DNA from: Cerrena zonata
Taxonomy: Eukaryota > Basidiomycota > Agaricomycetes > Polyporales > Cerrenaceae
NCBI GenBank assembly: GCA_038087015.1
Contig: JASBNA010000003.1
Span: forward strand, 1,860,001-1,924,000
Length of the DNA stretch: 64,000 nucleotides
Direction of reading: 5' to 3'
Below the pieces are notes generated by a model. It had not been told where the DNA came from. It worked only from the letters and a program-made list of their open reading frames with translations, and ran no database searches. Position numbers and translations under genes: made by a program. Positions 21,801 through 35,800 of this stretch are shown in pieces; the first letter of the stretch is position 1; every line of letters begins with the position of its first letter.

Positions 21801-24800
21801 CCTGCTTCTAATGGGGGATTAAATAGTTGCGAAGGGTCGGTACCAAACACATCTTCCCATAGCACCTTGGTTTTAGGATTATCCGATCTGAAAGGATAGA
21901 CCTACAATAATCATAATAAGATTCCGTAGAAAATTAATAGTATCATGTGGTTTGTACTTTTCTGGACGTATGTGTATTTGGCCTAGTCGACATCTTGATC
22001 ATCTCTCGAGCAGCAGCAGGTCATCCATCATCTGATCGCATCTGTTCGTGACTAGAGAAGAAAGATGTGGGGTCATGTTTTTGGAGGGCTGGACCAATGC
22101 AAGACAATCTGGGGTAATAAGGACAAGAAGACACAGCTCAAGAACTGTCACTGGACTACGGTGCGGAATTATCCTATATTCTGCATCCGCTGATCTTTTG
22201 TCAGTCTGGTTAACCCCGAATGCGATGATAAGAACGACATACAAAGCATAATAAAAGGCATGTAAGTTAACCGAATCAGGGCCCTATTTTGCGGAATATC
22301 GTTTCTGGCTGGATATCGGCTTTGTTGTCAACAAGATAACAAGGTAGGACCCTAGAGGCTCTTGTCATTTCGAGTCAAAAACAACCAAATTCAGGAGTCA
22401 ACGGATAGACAAAAGACCCTTCAGACGATTACAAGCGATAGAGCAAGCGACTCGCGTGCGCTATGGCAAAAGACGACCAAAAGATAGGATGAACGATCAT
22501 ATTCTCGAAGTTCCCCGAAGGTTGAAGTAACTAGGACAATGGCGGCCGATCATCCACTGGTCTCATTCAGTAAAGAACGACGATCGTCCGAATTCCAGTC
22601 TTCGTCTGGCTTCTGTTCAAGAAAAATAGTATTGTCCATAATTGAGACCGATACATCACCTCCGATCGTTCTGTCTCCGAATTCCAGGTCCGATGGATGT
22701 TCTGGTTTGGTGGCACTGGTAACATGTTTGTAAACTTACTACTCCGTGACGTTCCGGATGACAGCAAGTCCGCTTTTGCGCGGTGTTTCTAATGGCCAAA
22801 AGCACTCAACGCTTCTTGTATCACTGGAGCTGACCGGAGGGAAAATGACAGCTTCTGCTCAGATAACGCGACAGGTTTACGAAAGCGATGATGATGATGT
22901 ACCTCTGCGCTACTTGCCGGGGATAGAGAAAAAATGGGAGCGACCTTTTGGACCCGTTCAGGCCGTGACGCCGCACCATTATCATTTTGATATTCAGCCA
23001 AAATCCTGAGTGTGACAATACCATAAGCGGGTCGTTACAGGGGGTGCCAAAGGACGATGGGAATCTTGGTCATTTAGACTTTTGGAAATGTGACTCCCCC
23101 CCCTGGAATGGAGAACCCGGCGGTCTTACTCCCCCCTTTGTGTCCCTTTATGGACATCGAATTTCCTAATGACGCGATTCGACGCTCGAGTTTCGTTGTT
23201 TTCCTACTTTTTTTTGTATTTGAACGGGGAGCTCGTTTACGAACGCACGAATTCGCAAGGGAGACGAAAAATTTGAGGTACACAAAGGTGACCGGATATG
23301 ACTCGCTTCCAAAAGCGAGAAGTTTTCCCTTTTAGCCTAAAGCTTGACGGTGAAGGTTGGATGACGACGGAGGCAGACCATGCCGTTGGCAGGCTCGTTG
23401 TATTTCCGACTCGACCAGAGCTCGAGGTCATGTTGTGGTCGTTATGGCAGAAACCTAAATCAGGATCTACAACCAACGTACGGTCTAGACCTTGGAGACC
23501 TTTTGTTGTTACTCAAGACAGTACATGCCGCCAACAGAACATAAACAACGTTGCATGCACCGCGTCCGCTTCTGACGCAGACGCCTCAAAGCTTCATCAA
23601 CCCGCATGTACTCATATATATGTCACGATTCTGAACTGTTCTCGTGTCTTCTATAATTTCGCCGAAGTTCAAGCTCATAGGCTCGTCGTTCCAACGTATG
23701 GCATAGGCAGAGCGGCGCATGACGCAACCTGACTTTGCCGAGAGTCGAGAAACGTGGTTCCATTCTTACATCGACCAGAAAGTATGATGCAGGGATGATG
23801 TAGGGTGTTGCGCTTTTTTTCACATCATGTCATTGGTCAAGGCTAATGACCTCTTGCATGACCAGTGGTATCGCACATTCGCTTCGCATGAGCACTATCA
23901 CGTTCTACGAATTAACAAGCGAATTGGGACTGCTGCCATTTGACTAGTACTGGGAAGCTACCACCTGTCTCGAATGGTATACATGCTTGAGAAATGATAC
24001 ACGCGTAAGTGGAGCTCGATTTTTCCGGGCATCGAATTACCTGAATGGTCGACTGGGTATCTATCTCAGGCTACGAACGAAGTCGAAGAGAGTACATTCG
24101 AATTCAAATAGCATACTCCAAACTTCGAGTGGTTTTTTTTGCTTGATGACGTAGTTATTACATAGTACGATGGTAGGTAACTAACGACCAATGGGGTTCC
24201 CAGAACCCCTTCTGAACGATATGTGTGACCTTTAGCTTGAGGTCGTGTGCCCATCGTTTCCGCGGGTGTACCGCCAAACAAATGGAGACATAACCCATTC
24301 AGTCATTATTTGGTCTCATGACAACAATTTGAACATATCGAGTCCCGATACAAATTGGGTCGAAAGTCAAGTCTCGAGATATATAGTTTGAGGAAATTCA
24401 CCACTACCGCCGCCGCCGCCGCCGATGTCATTCACGTCACCTTCCACCAAACGCGAGTTGAAGGAATTGATGCGACCATGCGAATAAGGTTACGAAAAAC
24501 ACACAAAGCAGGTGGAGCTGAGTGATTGAACCTTGAAGATCCCAGAAGGATAGACCTACATAGAGACATCAATGCGTCAACGAATCGAGTTGCGATGGGA
24601 ATTGAGTGGTATCTCTGTACTAGTATCTGTCACGGTTCCCTCCCTGATGATCTCTAAACCTTGGTATCGAGCAACAATGAGAAACTCTATCGTAAAGTAC
24701 TTACGAGTCCCCATAATGATTCAACTGCTATTGTCCGTATGTGCCGTAAACATCGTATGTACATGTCAGGGTCTGTCAGGATTCTTTTTGTTGTGAAGAA

Positions 24801-27800
24801 ATACAGGCCGTATGTCGATGTCAGGGATGGGATCATTTGTGCATGTCGAACATATGGGGATTTGATGACGGAGCTTGGGTTGTCACAGGTGCTATAGATC
24901 AGACCGACTCGGAATAGGCAAGAAGCTTCATCACCGTAGACCGACCGAGTCAGATATCCGACCCTGAAGACAAAGACTCTCGAGCCTCGAAATAGTACCT
25001 GTCTCGAGTACTCCGAGTAAGTATGTAAAGTACTCACACCGTGAGTAAAGATCACCATCAAGTATACTAAGCCCATCCCAATGTGAGAACCAATATCCAC
25101 CAGGCCGATATCGCAGAACCCAAGAACGCATCGAACCCCAGAGATAGCTATCATTAGCCCCTCCCTAGGCCTGTAGTCCAGTAATAGACTAGAATAAACC
25201 TGAAATACGATCATGAGCGGCCGAATCACTGTCGTGTGCAATAGAACGAACAGAAGTTGGGTGTCGTTCGGTAGCTTATAGTTTGTATATCTTTAAATGG
25301 TTTACATTGGCTAGTGGTGGTACATTGGCAAGTGAGTGGACTTTGCGTCACTCGACGCGTATGATGATGTCCTTTTTAACTCCCAGATCCAAGACCGTGA
25401 GCACATGGGTTTCCTCTCGCCAGTATCGTGATTAGAGGTTCTGGAGTCCATAAAAGAAAGGGATAGAAGGTCAAGAAGACGTAGAAGGTGCAAGGGATGG
25501 CGGGGGATATAAATGGAAAGAGTAGAAAGGTCATGGAAAGCGACGATTCACCGGGTATCTATCACAGAACCGGGAGTTGTAAAGTCAATGGGCAGTCACA
25601 AGTTGAAGTGATAAGAGGATGATGATTGGCATATGCATATGGGAGTGCGGCCCAACCAAGAGAAAAGGGACACGAGACGTAAACCACACCCAACCCGATA
25701 GAAACAAATTTGGGAACATCGGAATAGGCATTCCGTATCTTCAAGTCGAACAGAAGACCGAGTAAAGCGAGACGAAGAGAAAACGAATGTAGTGAGCGCT
25801 TTCGAGCTTCGAGCTCTAAGATGGCATCCGTTTAGTATTTAAAACTATAGTGCTTCGTCCGAAAATCCCAGGAGGTATAGAAATAGGAAGTCGAGGACGA
25901 AGATAACCGGAAGCCGAGTACCCATATCGACGTATCAAATATAAATACCTACCGGACGTGCTGGACGGGGGGGTACCGCCAGCCACGAGAGAGAGGTGCA
26001 ACGGCGTAACGGCAAACGATTGTGATAACGTGAATAGTGTCAAGCGTGATGTGATGAGAAAAAACGTGGATATGAGAATAGGTTCCACGTATATAGTAAG
26101 CTTTAAAGGGGGTATGTGGAAAGACACGCATATACCGTGTCTGGAAAGCGCAGGGCGTGGATAAGGAGACGTCGTGGCGGTTATATTAGGCGTATGATGG
26201 CACATAGAAGGGGGGGTGTATTGTACACAGCACAAGTCGTGTTTAGAAAGTTCCCTATTCCATAAAGCTGTAGACGCTATGAAGGGGTTTAAGCTCGATA
26301 GGTTTAGATGAATCACAAGATTCTAGGGCTCCAAGTAAGCCATTGTCCATTGTGCCGTAATGAAGATGAAGGTTTGACTGGATGTGTGTACGGCACGCAA
26401 GTGCACGATAGAAGTTTCGCTGAGTGTATGCTGTGGAGGTCCCGTATCTCCACGCAGCCTAGCAGCAATGAAACGAAGAAAAAAGGGGGGACGCGCGCGG
26501 AAAGTTGAACAACGCGTGGGTTTAAGTTGGAGTTCATTATTCGTTTTGCCTGTTTAGAGTGGTTGCCGAAGAAACGGAGGAAGTGGGCTGTTTGTAAAGA
26601 GATCAGACCTGAAGAAGCAGGCCCTGATGAGTCTTCGCCAGAACTGGAGCGTGACAAGATGCATTCTATTCTCGTACTGAGTGGTTTCCGTGTTCTCATT
26701 CCCAGTCAAACCTTCACATCGGTGGAGTATACTGTAATACTTGTGGCTGAGCAAACAGAAGATGTTGTCGAGGAAGAGGGACCCTTTGGGTGGTGATCGT
26801 GATGATTTATTGCGTAGGACACCGGATTACATTAAGGTAATAGAGGAATACGCCAAGCGGGTAGGGTCTATCAGGAAGGGGACCATCACGGTACCAGAGA
26901 CGAAAAGCCGAAGTTCCAGAGCCATAAGCAGTGCACCAAGGTGAAACGAATACAAATGCGGTTGCCACCATACTGAACTATTTGGCAACTCGACGTACGA
27001 AGGGGGTGCTCGGAGTCGGGGGGTCGGGATTACAGCGTTATCATTATATGGCGGCGAGGTATCAAGGATCCAGAAAGTGAGCGCAGCGTGAGTTCATGAG
27101 GGAAAAGTGGCATATGAGCATACGGCCGACGGAGGGAACAAACGAGATTTGATGTTGAGAGGCAAGAATGGAGATGGAGAGAAGAAAAGGATGATGATGA
27201 TACGGGACACACGGTGCGAAGGCGCATTCATGGTATGATAGGTGTTGGAGAGGACCAGTGCAGTGTGACAACCCCAGATGAATGGAGAGTTTCAGAAGGA
27301 CAGAGTGACGGATAGGGGAGGTGAGAGAACTTGAGAGTGAGGTTAAGGGACCGGGAGATGGCCGGCTGGACCGATCCCAATGGTCTTTCCATCCCTGGCT
27401 TAATGGACATGTCGGAGGTGAGTGATAAGAAATGGGCCGAAAATGGGGATGGTGTCAGAACCGGCCAAGGCAAAGAAGGTTAGTAGTGACTGGGCAGCGA
27501 GTACCATGTCAGGCGCGTGCGGTGAAGAGGGAGATAGGTGTATCTGGGATAGTCAGATTGACAGATTTGGGTCGAGCCTGAAGTAGCAGAGAAGCGTCTG
27601 GGGCGGATGGAAGATTAGAGCGGTGGTGACTGTGGTAGGCCGGTCGTCCGAGGGATGTAATGATGCTGAAATGGGAAACGAAGGTTATTCGCAGTTATGA
27701 GGTGTGTTGAGAGATCGGAAGACGCGATGTAGGCGTCAGGTTGGCAATAATGCGAATTTGCGAAGGGGAAGTGGTGGCGCTTGACGGGTGCTTGCGTGCT

Positions 27801-28349
27801 TGAGGACGAGTTTGAAGGCAATTGAGTGAGCGCGCGTCGAGTTTGTCAGTTACCAGGTGGTTTGCCGGAAGAAGAGAATGCGTTTTTTTATTTGCCGAGG
27901 ACGAGAGAGTGTGTTTAATTTGCCGAGGCAGAGAGGGAACGTTGAACAATTTGTGAACAATGGGGAACGCATGAGGGAGCCGGCTGGGACGCTTTGTTGC
28001 TGAACGTGCGCGGACGGGGCGGGGAGTGACAGCCAGGACCGTGACAGAGGTGTGCCAGAATGGGGAGGAAGCGGGGGTCTGCGAGAGTGACGGCGGTGTG
28101 ACGGGGAGGGGTGAGATGTGTGGGAAGCGCGCGCGGGGGGCCTAGCCGTCATTTCGCAATCGGCTGCAAGGGTTTCTGAATTGGAATTTATAAACTTGCC
28201 CTGCCCATGACTCCCCCGCCCTCTGCAAGCCCTCCCCGCCTCACAAAGCGCAGGCTTAAATACAGACCCTCTCGCCGCTCACCGTCCTAGCCAACCCCCG
28301 CTACTCATCCACCCACAACTCCCACCTCCCTCCACCACAGCTACAAGCC
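18840..28349. other. Gene-poor 9.5 kb region
   Basis: I read both strands and found no family I can name. Open frames are short and lack consistent splice phases. The longest, a minus-strand frame at 24687-25241, has no recognisable domain. A small CCG microsatellite sits at 24407-24424. From about 25.5 kb to 28.15 kb the plus strand is rich in G and A, then switches sharply to C and T before the gene at 28350. No terminal repeats, reverse transcriptase or transposase motifs were seen. It may be decayed repeat sequence or long regulatory DNA. Confidence 0.6.
24407..24424. repeat. CCG trinucleotide microsatellite
   Basis: A perfect run of about six CCG units lies in otherwise mixed sequence. 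It is not inside a supported gene. Confidence 0.85.
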
Positions 28350-29881
28350 ATGTTCGAGGAGGCCCTTGTCTGCATGACGTGCGGCAGGCCCGTAGATGGG
28401 TATGTTTACAACGAGGCTTTGGCCTTCCTCTCCCGAGAATCCGCCTAACATATAAATATTTCAGCCAAGTCTACTGCTCGGACGAATGCGAGTCTCTTGA
28501 TAGCACCTCTCTCTCTGCCTCTGCCTCAAGCAGTGCTCAACCTTCCCCTTACCTACCTCCATCCTTCAACGGTCAGGACGTGCCTCCACTCATGCCGTCC
28601 GCCCTCGGTTATCCCTCACTCGCCAAGGGTCACCACCGTGCACACAACTCCATCTCTTCCTCCTCAGCTTCCTCTGTAGGCTGGTCTGCTCTCTCAGACG
28701 AGGAGGACGACCAACACCCTCGCATTGCCGGCGAAGGTGACATGAACGACAACGGCAGTATCAGGTCCACCAGCTCCAGCCACTTGCTCAAACCTCGCTC
28801 CGGCCTTTTTTATGCTCGTCGTCCAAGTGCCACTAACCACCGCTCGACTGTACCCATTCTGCACCGCCGCACATCGAGCACCTCTAACAACCTTCTCCCG
28901 ACCTCCGTATCTTTCAAGTCTCACCAGAGTGGCTCCCTTGCAGACTACTCTGCCGAGGAAGACTTTAGCGATGTCCCTTCTGGTTCCATTTCCTCCTCGA
29001 TTGCTTCTTCAGTGCGCTCACGCAAGGACACTATGCGTCCCTCGAGCATGGTCGAATCACTCGACCAACAACAGCCCAACTTTTCCTTGGAGCAAAATGC
29101 TGCCTTGAAGCGAAAGCGTGATCGTACGAGTCTGCCTGCATACTTCTCGTTGCTCCAAATCACCTCGACTCCGGGTTCACCGCCTACAAAACAATCAGCG
29201 CGCTCACCTCGTTCACCTGCGTCCCTTCAAACGCTCAATGCCATCTCTAGGTCTCTCCATTCGACACCTACCACTCCCCGCATTGCCAATCCTCTCGTGG
29301 ACCTTACCTCGGCTACTGGAGAGCCATCACGTCCTGCACCGCTTGAAGCCACGCCCCGGGGACGTAGCCGTCGACGTGATCCCGAAGGTCGTTCTTCATC
29401 CACTCGTCGTTCTCTTCAGCGTTCTCCCCCTCGCCACCTCGCTCATGTCCCCACTGCTTGCCCTCATCACTATGCCATGGGTGCTCAAGCACGTGCTCGT
29501 CTCAACAGCGTCGAGAAGGTCGCTGACTGGGTAGCTTCCAGCCCTGTTGTTCATATGCCTATTCCTACTGCACGAAGGAACAGTTCTCCCCCTCCCAAGC
29601 CCAAGTGGGAGTACGTCGGCGACAACGGTGATGCGAAGGCCCTCTACTCCGACAGTCTGCAGTGTGCTGTTGTGGATGATGACGACGAAGAATTCTCTGT
29701 TCCGAGTATCGCGGAGACCAGAGGAAGGAGGAGAGTCGGCGAGTTGGACCGGGCACCTCTTGCCGTCGGTCTCGGTGATATCTTGGGTGGTCCTGGGTAT
29801 GGGAATGGAAGGAGCGGGTTGAAGAGGAGAGAACTGAACGAGGTGCGAGAAGGTCGGGAGGGTCGACGAGGAAGGTGGTGA
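28350..29881 (+). CDS. Ser/Pro-rich protein with an ECL1-like N-terminal Cys motif
   Basis: Two exons (28350-28399, 28465-29881) give 488 residues. The first intron (28400-28464) falls inside the Cys motif, and splicing joins CMTCGRPVDG to QVYCSDEC. The resulting C-x2-C-x9-C-x3-C pattern with YCSDEC resembles the small zinc-binding ECL1/2/3 proteins linked to chronological lifespan in yeasts. That kinship is inference from the motif. The rest is low-complexity: many Ser runs, basic patches (KRKRDR, RGRSRRRDPEG) and Pro-directed sites (SPPTK, SPRSP) that look like kinase targets. An acidic stretch VDDDDEEFS lies late and the C-terminus is basic (RREGREGRRGRW-like). It is probably nuclear or cytoplasmic and disordered. 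The upstream DNA from 28190 is C/T-rich, with TTTATAAAC near 28187 as a possible TATA element. Confidence 0.82.
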
Positions 29882-32800
29882 ACTCTGCGTTGCTGCTCTC
29901 CACTAGCCGATACCATCAAAAGGTCGTTTACGACCACCGTCATGAACTCGGTTTCGTTTCTTCGCCTTTCACGCAGTCACGACATAGTCTCTTCGCGCGC
30001 TCTTGCCTCACTCATTTTTGGATTTCGGTGTTCATGCCTGTTTTAGACATTGACGATCTCCACGACTCACTTCTCTCTCGGATTGATTCCCCCCGATTCC
30101 CCAGCCGGCTCGGTATTCAACATATCCATATCACCCATCTCTCGCATCTTATCTCATGGATTTCCACACTCTCGACTGTTCAAAACGCACCTCATCCTTC
30201 GCATCTTCGTCTTTCAACGCTGTCTCATTGTTTTTTCTTCATCATGCTTTTCGGGTTCATCCAACTGGACACGAACCAAATCATCGACAAAACCACCACG
30301 TTTCTGTAGCAAAAAAAGTCTCTGGGGGTCCAACATTCCCATCTTTCTTCTCATATGTTTCCTATGTGTTCTCTCTGATCTATCTCGCATTTCAGTCTCT
30401 CTCTCTCCTCACCTCCTCACCTATCTTATCCACCGCTCTACTCTACCCCTCATCCACCTCAACGCTCTCCTCACACACCACATACTTAACTTTATATCTC
30501 CTCGCACATACACCACTCGACTCCCGTCTGATTCATTGTTTTCATTCTGCACTCTTTTTTCTTACTGCACTTCGTAAACACTCCCACACACAAAGCTTGA
30601 TTGTATCTTCATAGTTATGTCGTCTGAAAAAAAAACCATCGTTGTCTCACCAAGTTCGTTCTTCGTTTTTCATTTGTGCTATATCCTCATACATCTTCCG
30701 TCTTCTCTTCGCATCCTACATTTTTATCATTGCACTACGATACGAGTACCATTTGGGATACAACAACATATATAGATACAAACAAACAAATATGATCATT
30801 AGGTTGTTCAAATACTCACTGTTCAAGTTACTCTGAAGGCGTGATTCGAGCGGAAATAAAGCCCAATTACGGGACAAGGTTTGTGTGATTTGACGTCAAC
30901 GGCGTGCGTTGTGATGCATACCGCTAGTACAAGGCGCGGCATGCCCGCCTACAATAACATGATCGTCATGCCTTCTACCTCTCGGATCTACGTCGTAATA
31001 CAACGCTGTTGTTTTGCTGTCAGTGTCAATGTTGCTCCATCCGGGCTGAAGATGGACCAACAATGCGTCATCCACTCTGGTTGAACGACTGCTCATGTGT
31101 ATGATGTGGGCCTACGTCATGTAGATATGGCCCTTTGTGAGCGGGTATGTTCCTCTGCATTTGGATCCGAACTTTTGAAGTTCGGAGGTGGAGATGAAAA
31201 CTTTGAATGCGGCCACTGCTCGCTTTGCTATCGTCATCTCCTGAGCACAAGACCAAATGTTTGTAATTCATTCCAGGGTAACGTCAAAGTTGGACCCAGA
31301 ACGAGTGAGAGTTACAGATTCTGTTCATTTACGAATAGACAATATCAAAAAAACAAAAAAACTTACGAGACAATAAGATATCAACATATCGACACATAAC
31401 GTACGGCCGCGCCTTCACATACACAAACTCCGAGTCAGCGAGAACATCAAAAGAGTCCAGCCATTCTCCAGAATCGACGGAGGCTGCCCTCCCCTGTGCC
31501 TCAAACCACATCCATCTCCCATGGAATCCTTCTTCTCCATCATACCCCAACGGTCACAGGTGTTCTAAATTTCCCATATCCAAAAGAGGGTTCAAGCTTT
31601 AAATTTTTTTAAAGAGGTCGACACACGTTCTGTCTTCGGAATTGAGCATCAGAACTTCATCCCAAAAACATATCCCTCTCAGCACCGTGACACCCACCGC
31701 TAGGTCGTGCGTGCTCTCCCGAGTATCATAAGAAGCTCTTCTCATGCATGATTTTTCACAATCGTTGCACGCAAGCATGAACCCCCCAAGGTATGTATGC
31801 TTCTGAGAATGATGATGCATGTGCGTATGCGTGATGGCAGTGACAAAAACATACCTTGTTATAGCCTATTATACCCTCGATAACACCCTTATTATGCCCA
31901 GTCATACCCTTATTTATACAGCTGTGCCGTGATCGTCGACCCTCGAAACGGATGAACAGTTCTTCCTCCTGACGGAATTGAGTCCATCTGGTATGATATT
32001 TCACTGGAATGTTACATGCAGTCCACTAGTCACGATGTCTAACCGACTTGTTAGACTTGGGATTGGTCTGTGGAACACTGTAGATCCCCCCAATGTTTCA
32101 GAAATGTCTCGGCTAGGACAAGTTCTGAGATTCGACGAATGTGGGGGTACGCGGAAAATGGTATTATCCTGGATTTAGCCTCTTAGCGGCAAGGAAACCA
32201 ATTTGGGAACGTTTGCGGTTGCGAATTCCTCGCGAAACTCGTGAGCGATAGGATAGCAAAATGATGAAGATAGCGAGTGATGTGATGTATGAGGTGGCGT
32301 ATCTGGTGTGTTCCGAATCGTAACTTTGAAGTCACTTGCAGCAGTGCATCACCTATCGTGTCGGACTACATGATCCTGTTGTAATTTAGTACTCCAGCCA
32401 CAGGTGGCTAGCTCATGCACGATCGATGAAGGGCTAGAACATTCATCGGAAGAGGAACGTTTGTAACCTGGATTGGCCATACGAAAAGACCGGCCACAAA
32501 GTCTCGGAGGGAAGGGGATGGTATAGCCTATACGAGTCCGCGGTTCAATTCAAGCGAATGTGAGTGAATTAACCTTTACCTTAATTCTTTCTTCCGTCAT
32601 CCCTATGACTCGTTCACCAACAGCAGTCTGCAAGAGCCAACCGGATGTAATTTTGCGCAATAACCTGCAGCTTCCTTCTCAATCCCGTCCAAGAATGAGA
32701 AGGCACCGATGTCTGTCTGTTCCATACGTCCCCCCATCTGCCCTCATACGCCTCAATCGAGAGGCAGCTCCTTGGTCTCGACCCTCAAACCCCGGCAGAT

Positions 32801-35800
32801 TAAAAAATGGGTGAAAATCGGAATAAATGAATTACCTAATCCGGGCGAGAAGGAACCTAATTGGCCAAGCAAGGAGGTGCATTGCCAAGCGTATTTAGCG
32901 AGGGAGACGGTGGGCTCAACTCGCTCGTAGTGCAATTGAATTGATGGAAAGCCTGTCGGGAGTCGGAAGTATTGATACACTTCGCGTTGAATAGGCTAAG
33001 TTGTAGTTTAGAATGGGGCCGTAGGCAAGGTGTCGATCTGATGATTTGGCTTTCCTCGGTTATCGTTAAGCGAACGAAAGACTGAATAGGAGTGAAGGTC
33101 CTAGAGAGACAGCTGACTTGCTAGTGTGAGGACGGTACTTTGATTCGGGTTAATAATTGCGGTGTCAAGTTGGCAGAGAAGGGTCACCTGGGAGGCGCGG
33201 TTTGTCATGGATTGTTAATGATCTGCAAGAGAACACTGCGCAGTAGAGATAACAGAGAGCATGGAAAAGGAAATATGGAATAGAGATTTCATGTGGACTG
33301 GCCAAATGTCACCATGTCACAGAGACCTTGAACCGTCAAGGGGGTACGTTTCGGATGCCATCCCATTTAGGTTTCCGATTTCCCATTTTCGAATCGTACG
33401 AGATACGTCGTAGTCTACCGTGTATGCGCGACAGCCTGGTGACTCCGAATTTCCATTATCCGAGACTTCCAGTCTGAGTTATGACTTGTGTCCTATCTTG
33501 AAGCATGACATCGGTGGGTACCCGTCGGCCGAAGTAATACCAGTCATGTCCTCCTGAGCAGTCGGCCGACACCCTGAATGCCTTGTCTTTGGAGAGGAGT
33601 ACACCAGTCGACAGTATTCACTGGGCACTTCGGAGCTCGAAAGATATGTCAGACGATTTCAACTGGTTATGGCGAATGACCATAACAGTTGTCTAGAACC
33701 GCCCGATAATCCCAGTGGCGTTAGTTAAACCGACGGCTTACCAAAAGATTGTACCTACCGCCAAACTCCAGAAAAGAGCGGTGTAACCACGCAACATTCA
33801 CCTCGAGAAATCGAACGTCCGTATATGAAAATCGAGGGGGCGATAGGGGGACAATCAGGAAGGTAAAACTCTAGAAGATGATAAATGAGAAATATAGTGC
33901 GAGTTATATTCCATTTGGAAGGCTTACACAGACCGGCGAGAAAAACATCTAGACAGAGAAGGATTTGCAAATGTCGAGGAGGAAAGTCGGTATGCTAAAT
34001 ACGTAGTGTTGAGACGGAGATTGTCGAAATTCCGCACGTCGGTGTGAATAACCTGAAAATATTTTGGAATCAGGTGGTTGAGCGGTCATGGGGTACGTTT
34101 GGAGTGAAAGAAGAAGCGTCGGGATTGAATTGGGGCGGGTATAAGTAGTGTGAGGGTGTTCGATAGGCGTAGGCGTATTGCTCCGGAGTGAATGACTTGA
34201 TAAAGGAAATGAGCGACCCTTAAGTTTAGAAACGTCGGTCTGGGGTGAGGTTTACGAGTGCAATACACAAGCAATTCATACGATTTGTTTATTTCTGATG
34301 CTTCTGGAAGAGCCGCGAGGGACAGTTATTCAGTAATATGTGAACGATAACATAAGAGTCCCTTACCTATACACATGCAACATTAAATCTAGAACAGTCA
34401 AAACACCTCCAATACTCACCCGACTTCAAGACCCTTGACGGTTTGAACAGAAAGCCAAAGGTCGCCGCAAATAGGGCAATTACGAAGACATCTTTAGCCA
34501 CGATGCGATAAGAGTGTTGATCTTGGAGAACGCATATGGGAATTGCGGAAACGTTGAAGATTGTGTTGTGTTTTTTTGATCATTCCTCAAGGAAACGAAT
34601 TAGCACACGGTGTCCGTTTCGTCCACTTGGTTGGGTAGAGGGCATGGCTAGGCCCTGCGATATCTGTGAATGCATAAACAACATATGTATATAGCCATGT
34701 ATACAGACTGCGGGAATCAGGAAGGCCATGTGCCTGAATGCATTAACGGAATGAATATCGAGATCCTTGCACAAACTTTAAGCTTGATCATATTACAAAT
34801 GAACAAGAAATACTCACATTTGTTTGCAGGACGATATACATTGAAGGTTTTCGCTCTCAATTTGGTGACAACACTACGTCGGGATGAGCATGCCATTTGC
34901 TTTGTAGCAAGAATGACTCATTAGTTAGGCAGTCAGTTAGTTTGTGGTATTGTTCTGAATACATTGGATCTTGGAGAAAATAGTAGTAACTTACAAGCAG
35001 TGTGTAGTACCTGAAGATGTCAGGAGAGGAGAAAGGCTGAGCAATAGCTTGTTCTAACCTCAACCCTTTCACTGAAACCTTCGTGTCACCCACAGTCAGA
35101 TTCAAGCCTGTTCGTGGTTTATAATTGAGCATATCTATTGCTCCTAGTTAAAGACCTAGAATTAAATAGGTAAACAAGACATCTAGGAGAGATTATACTT
35201 GAGATCTTGTCAGCGAACTAATCCGATATGCTGGTCATCAAATAGCAACTGTGAATGGTGCCATAAAGCCGATCAGACGTCCGAACCCACACGGGCAAGA
35301 ACCAGCGGCGAGCTAAAGCGTGTTTGAGACATGAGGCTCGCCTTCCAACACCCAGAAAGCGCTTTGGATGGAGGTTATCGAGAGGGTGGCGGAGCAAAAG
35401 ACAAAAGCCTGGTATTATCAGATTTCGAAAATACGCATGATGAACACGTTATACGGTTTACAATATAGATTGCATCAATCACTCTCAGGAGAGCGACAAC
35501 TTGAGCGTGAGCTGGCAATAGGTGCCGATTCAAGATTGTGGTGGTACGCGGTGATGGCAGCAAATCGAATCAGCGTCGGGGGATTGCGGTGAAGTAAACC
35601 TGAGAACTATTCGCCTACTGCCAGTTTGAACGGAAGAGAAGTTCACGCTGATGGCGGAGGGGGGCAGGCTGGAGCAGGTCGACTGACCAGCTGGAGATGT
35701 CCAAGCCTGCAACTGATAACGGCAAACTGCACATTCTATCGGTCTGAATCGTGTACAGCCCATGACCAGAGACGGTCCGTTTAAGAAAGCTCTAGATATT

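Noticed and set aside
24407..24424. CCG run considered as a coding polyproline or polyalanine tract
   Set aside because: No open frame with gene-like features surrounds it; it is kept only as a microsatellite.
24687..25241. 184-codon open frame on the minus strand
   Set aside because: No recognisable domain and no supporting splice context. It was examined as a possible receptor or DUF6533 gene but has none of the signature motifs.
26527..26944. Plus-strand frames with charged, protein-like composition
   Set aside because: No family match and no start or splice pattern linking them. The region is purine-rich, which by itself gives Glu/Lys/Arg-rich translations.
30050..30614. Three long overlapping plus-strand frames
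   Set aside because: They lie in a pyrimidine-rich tract downstream of the gene ending at 29881. All frames are open because stops are rare in such sequence.
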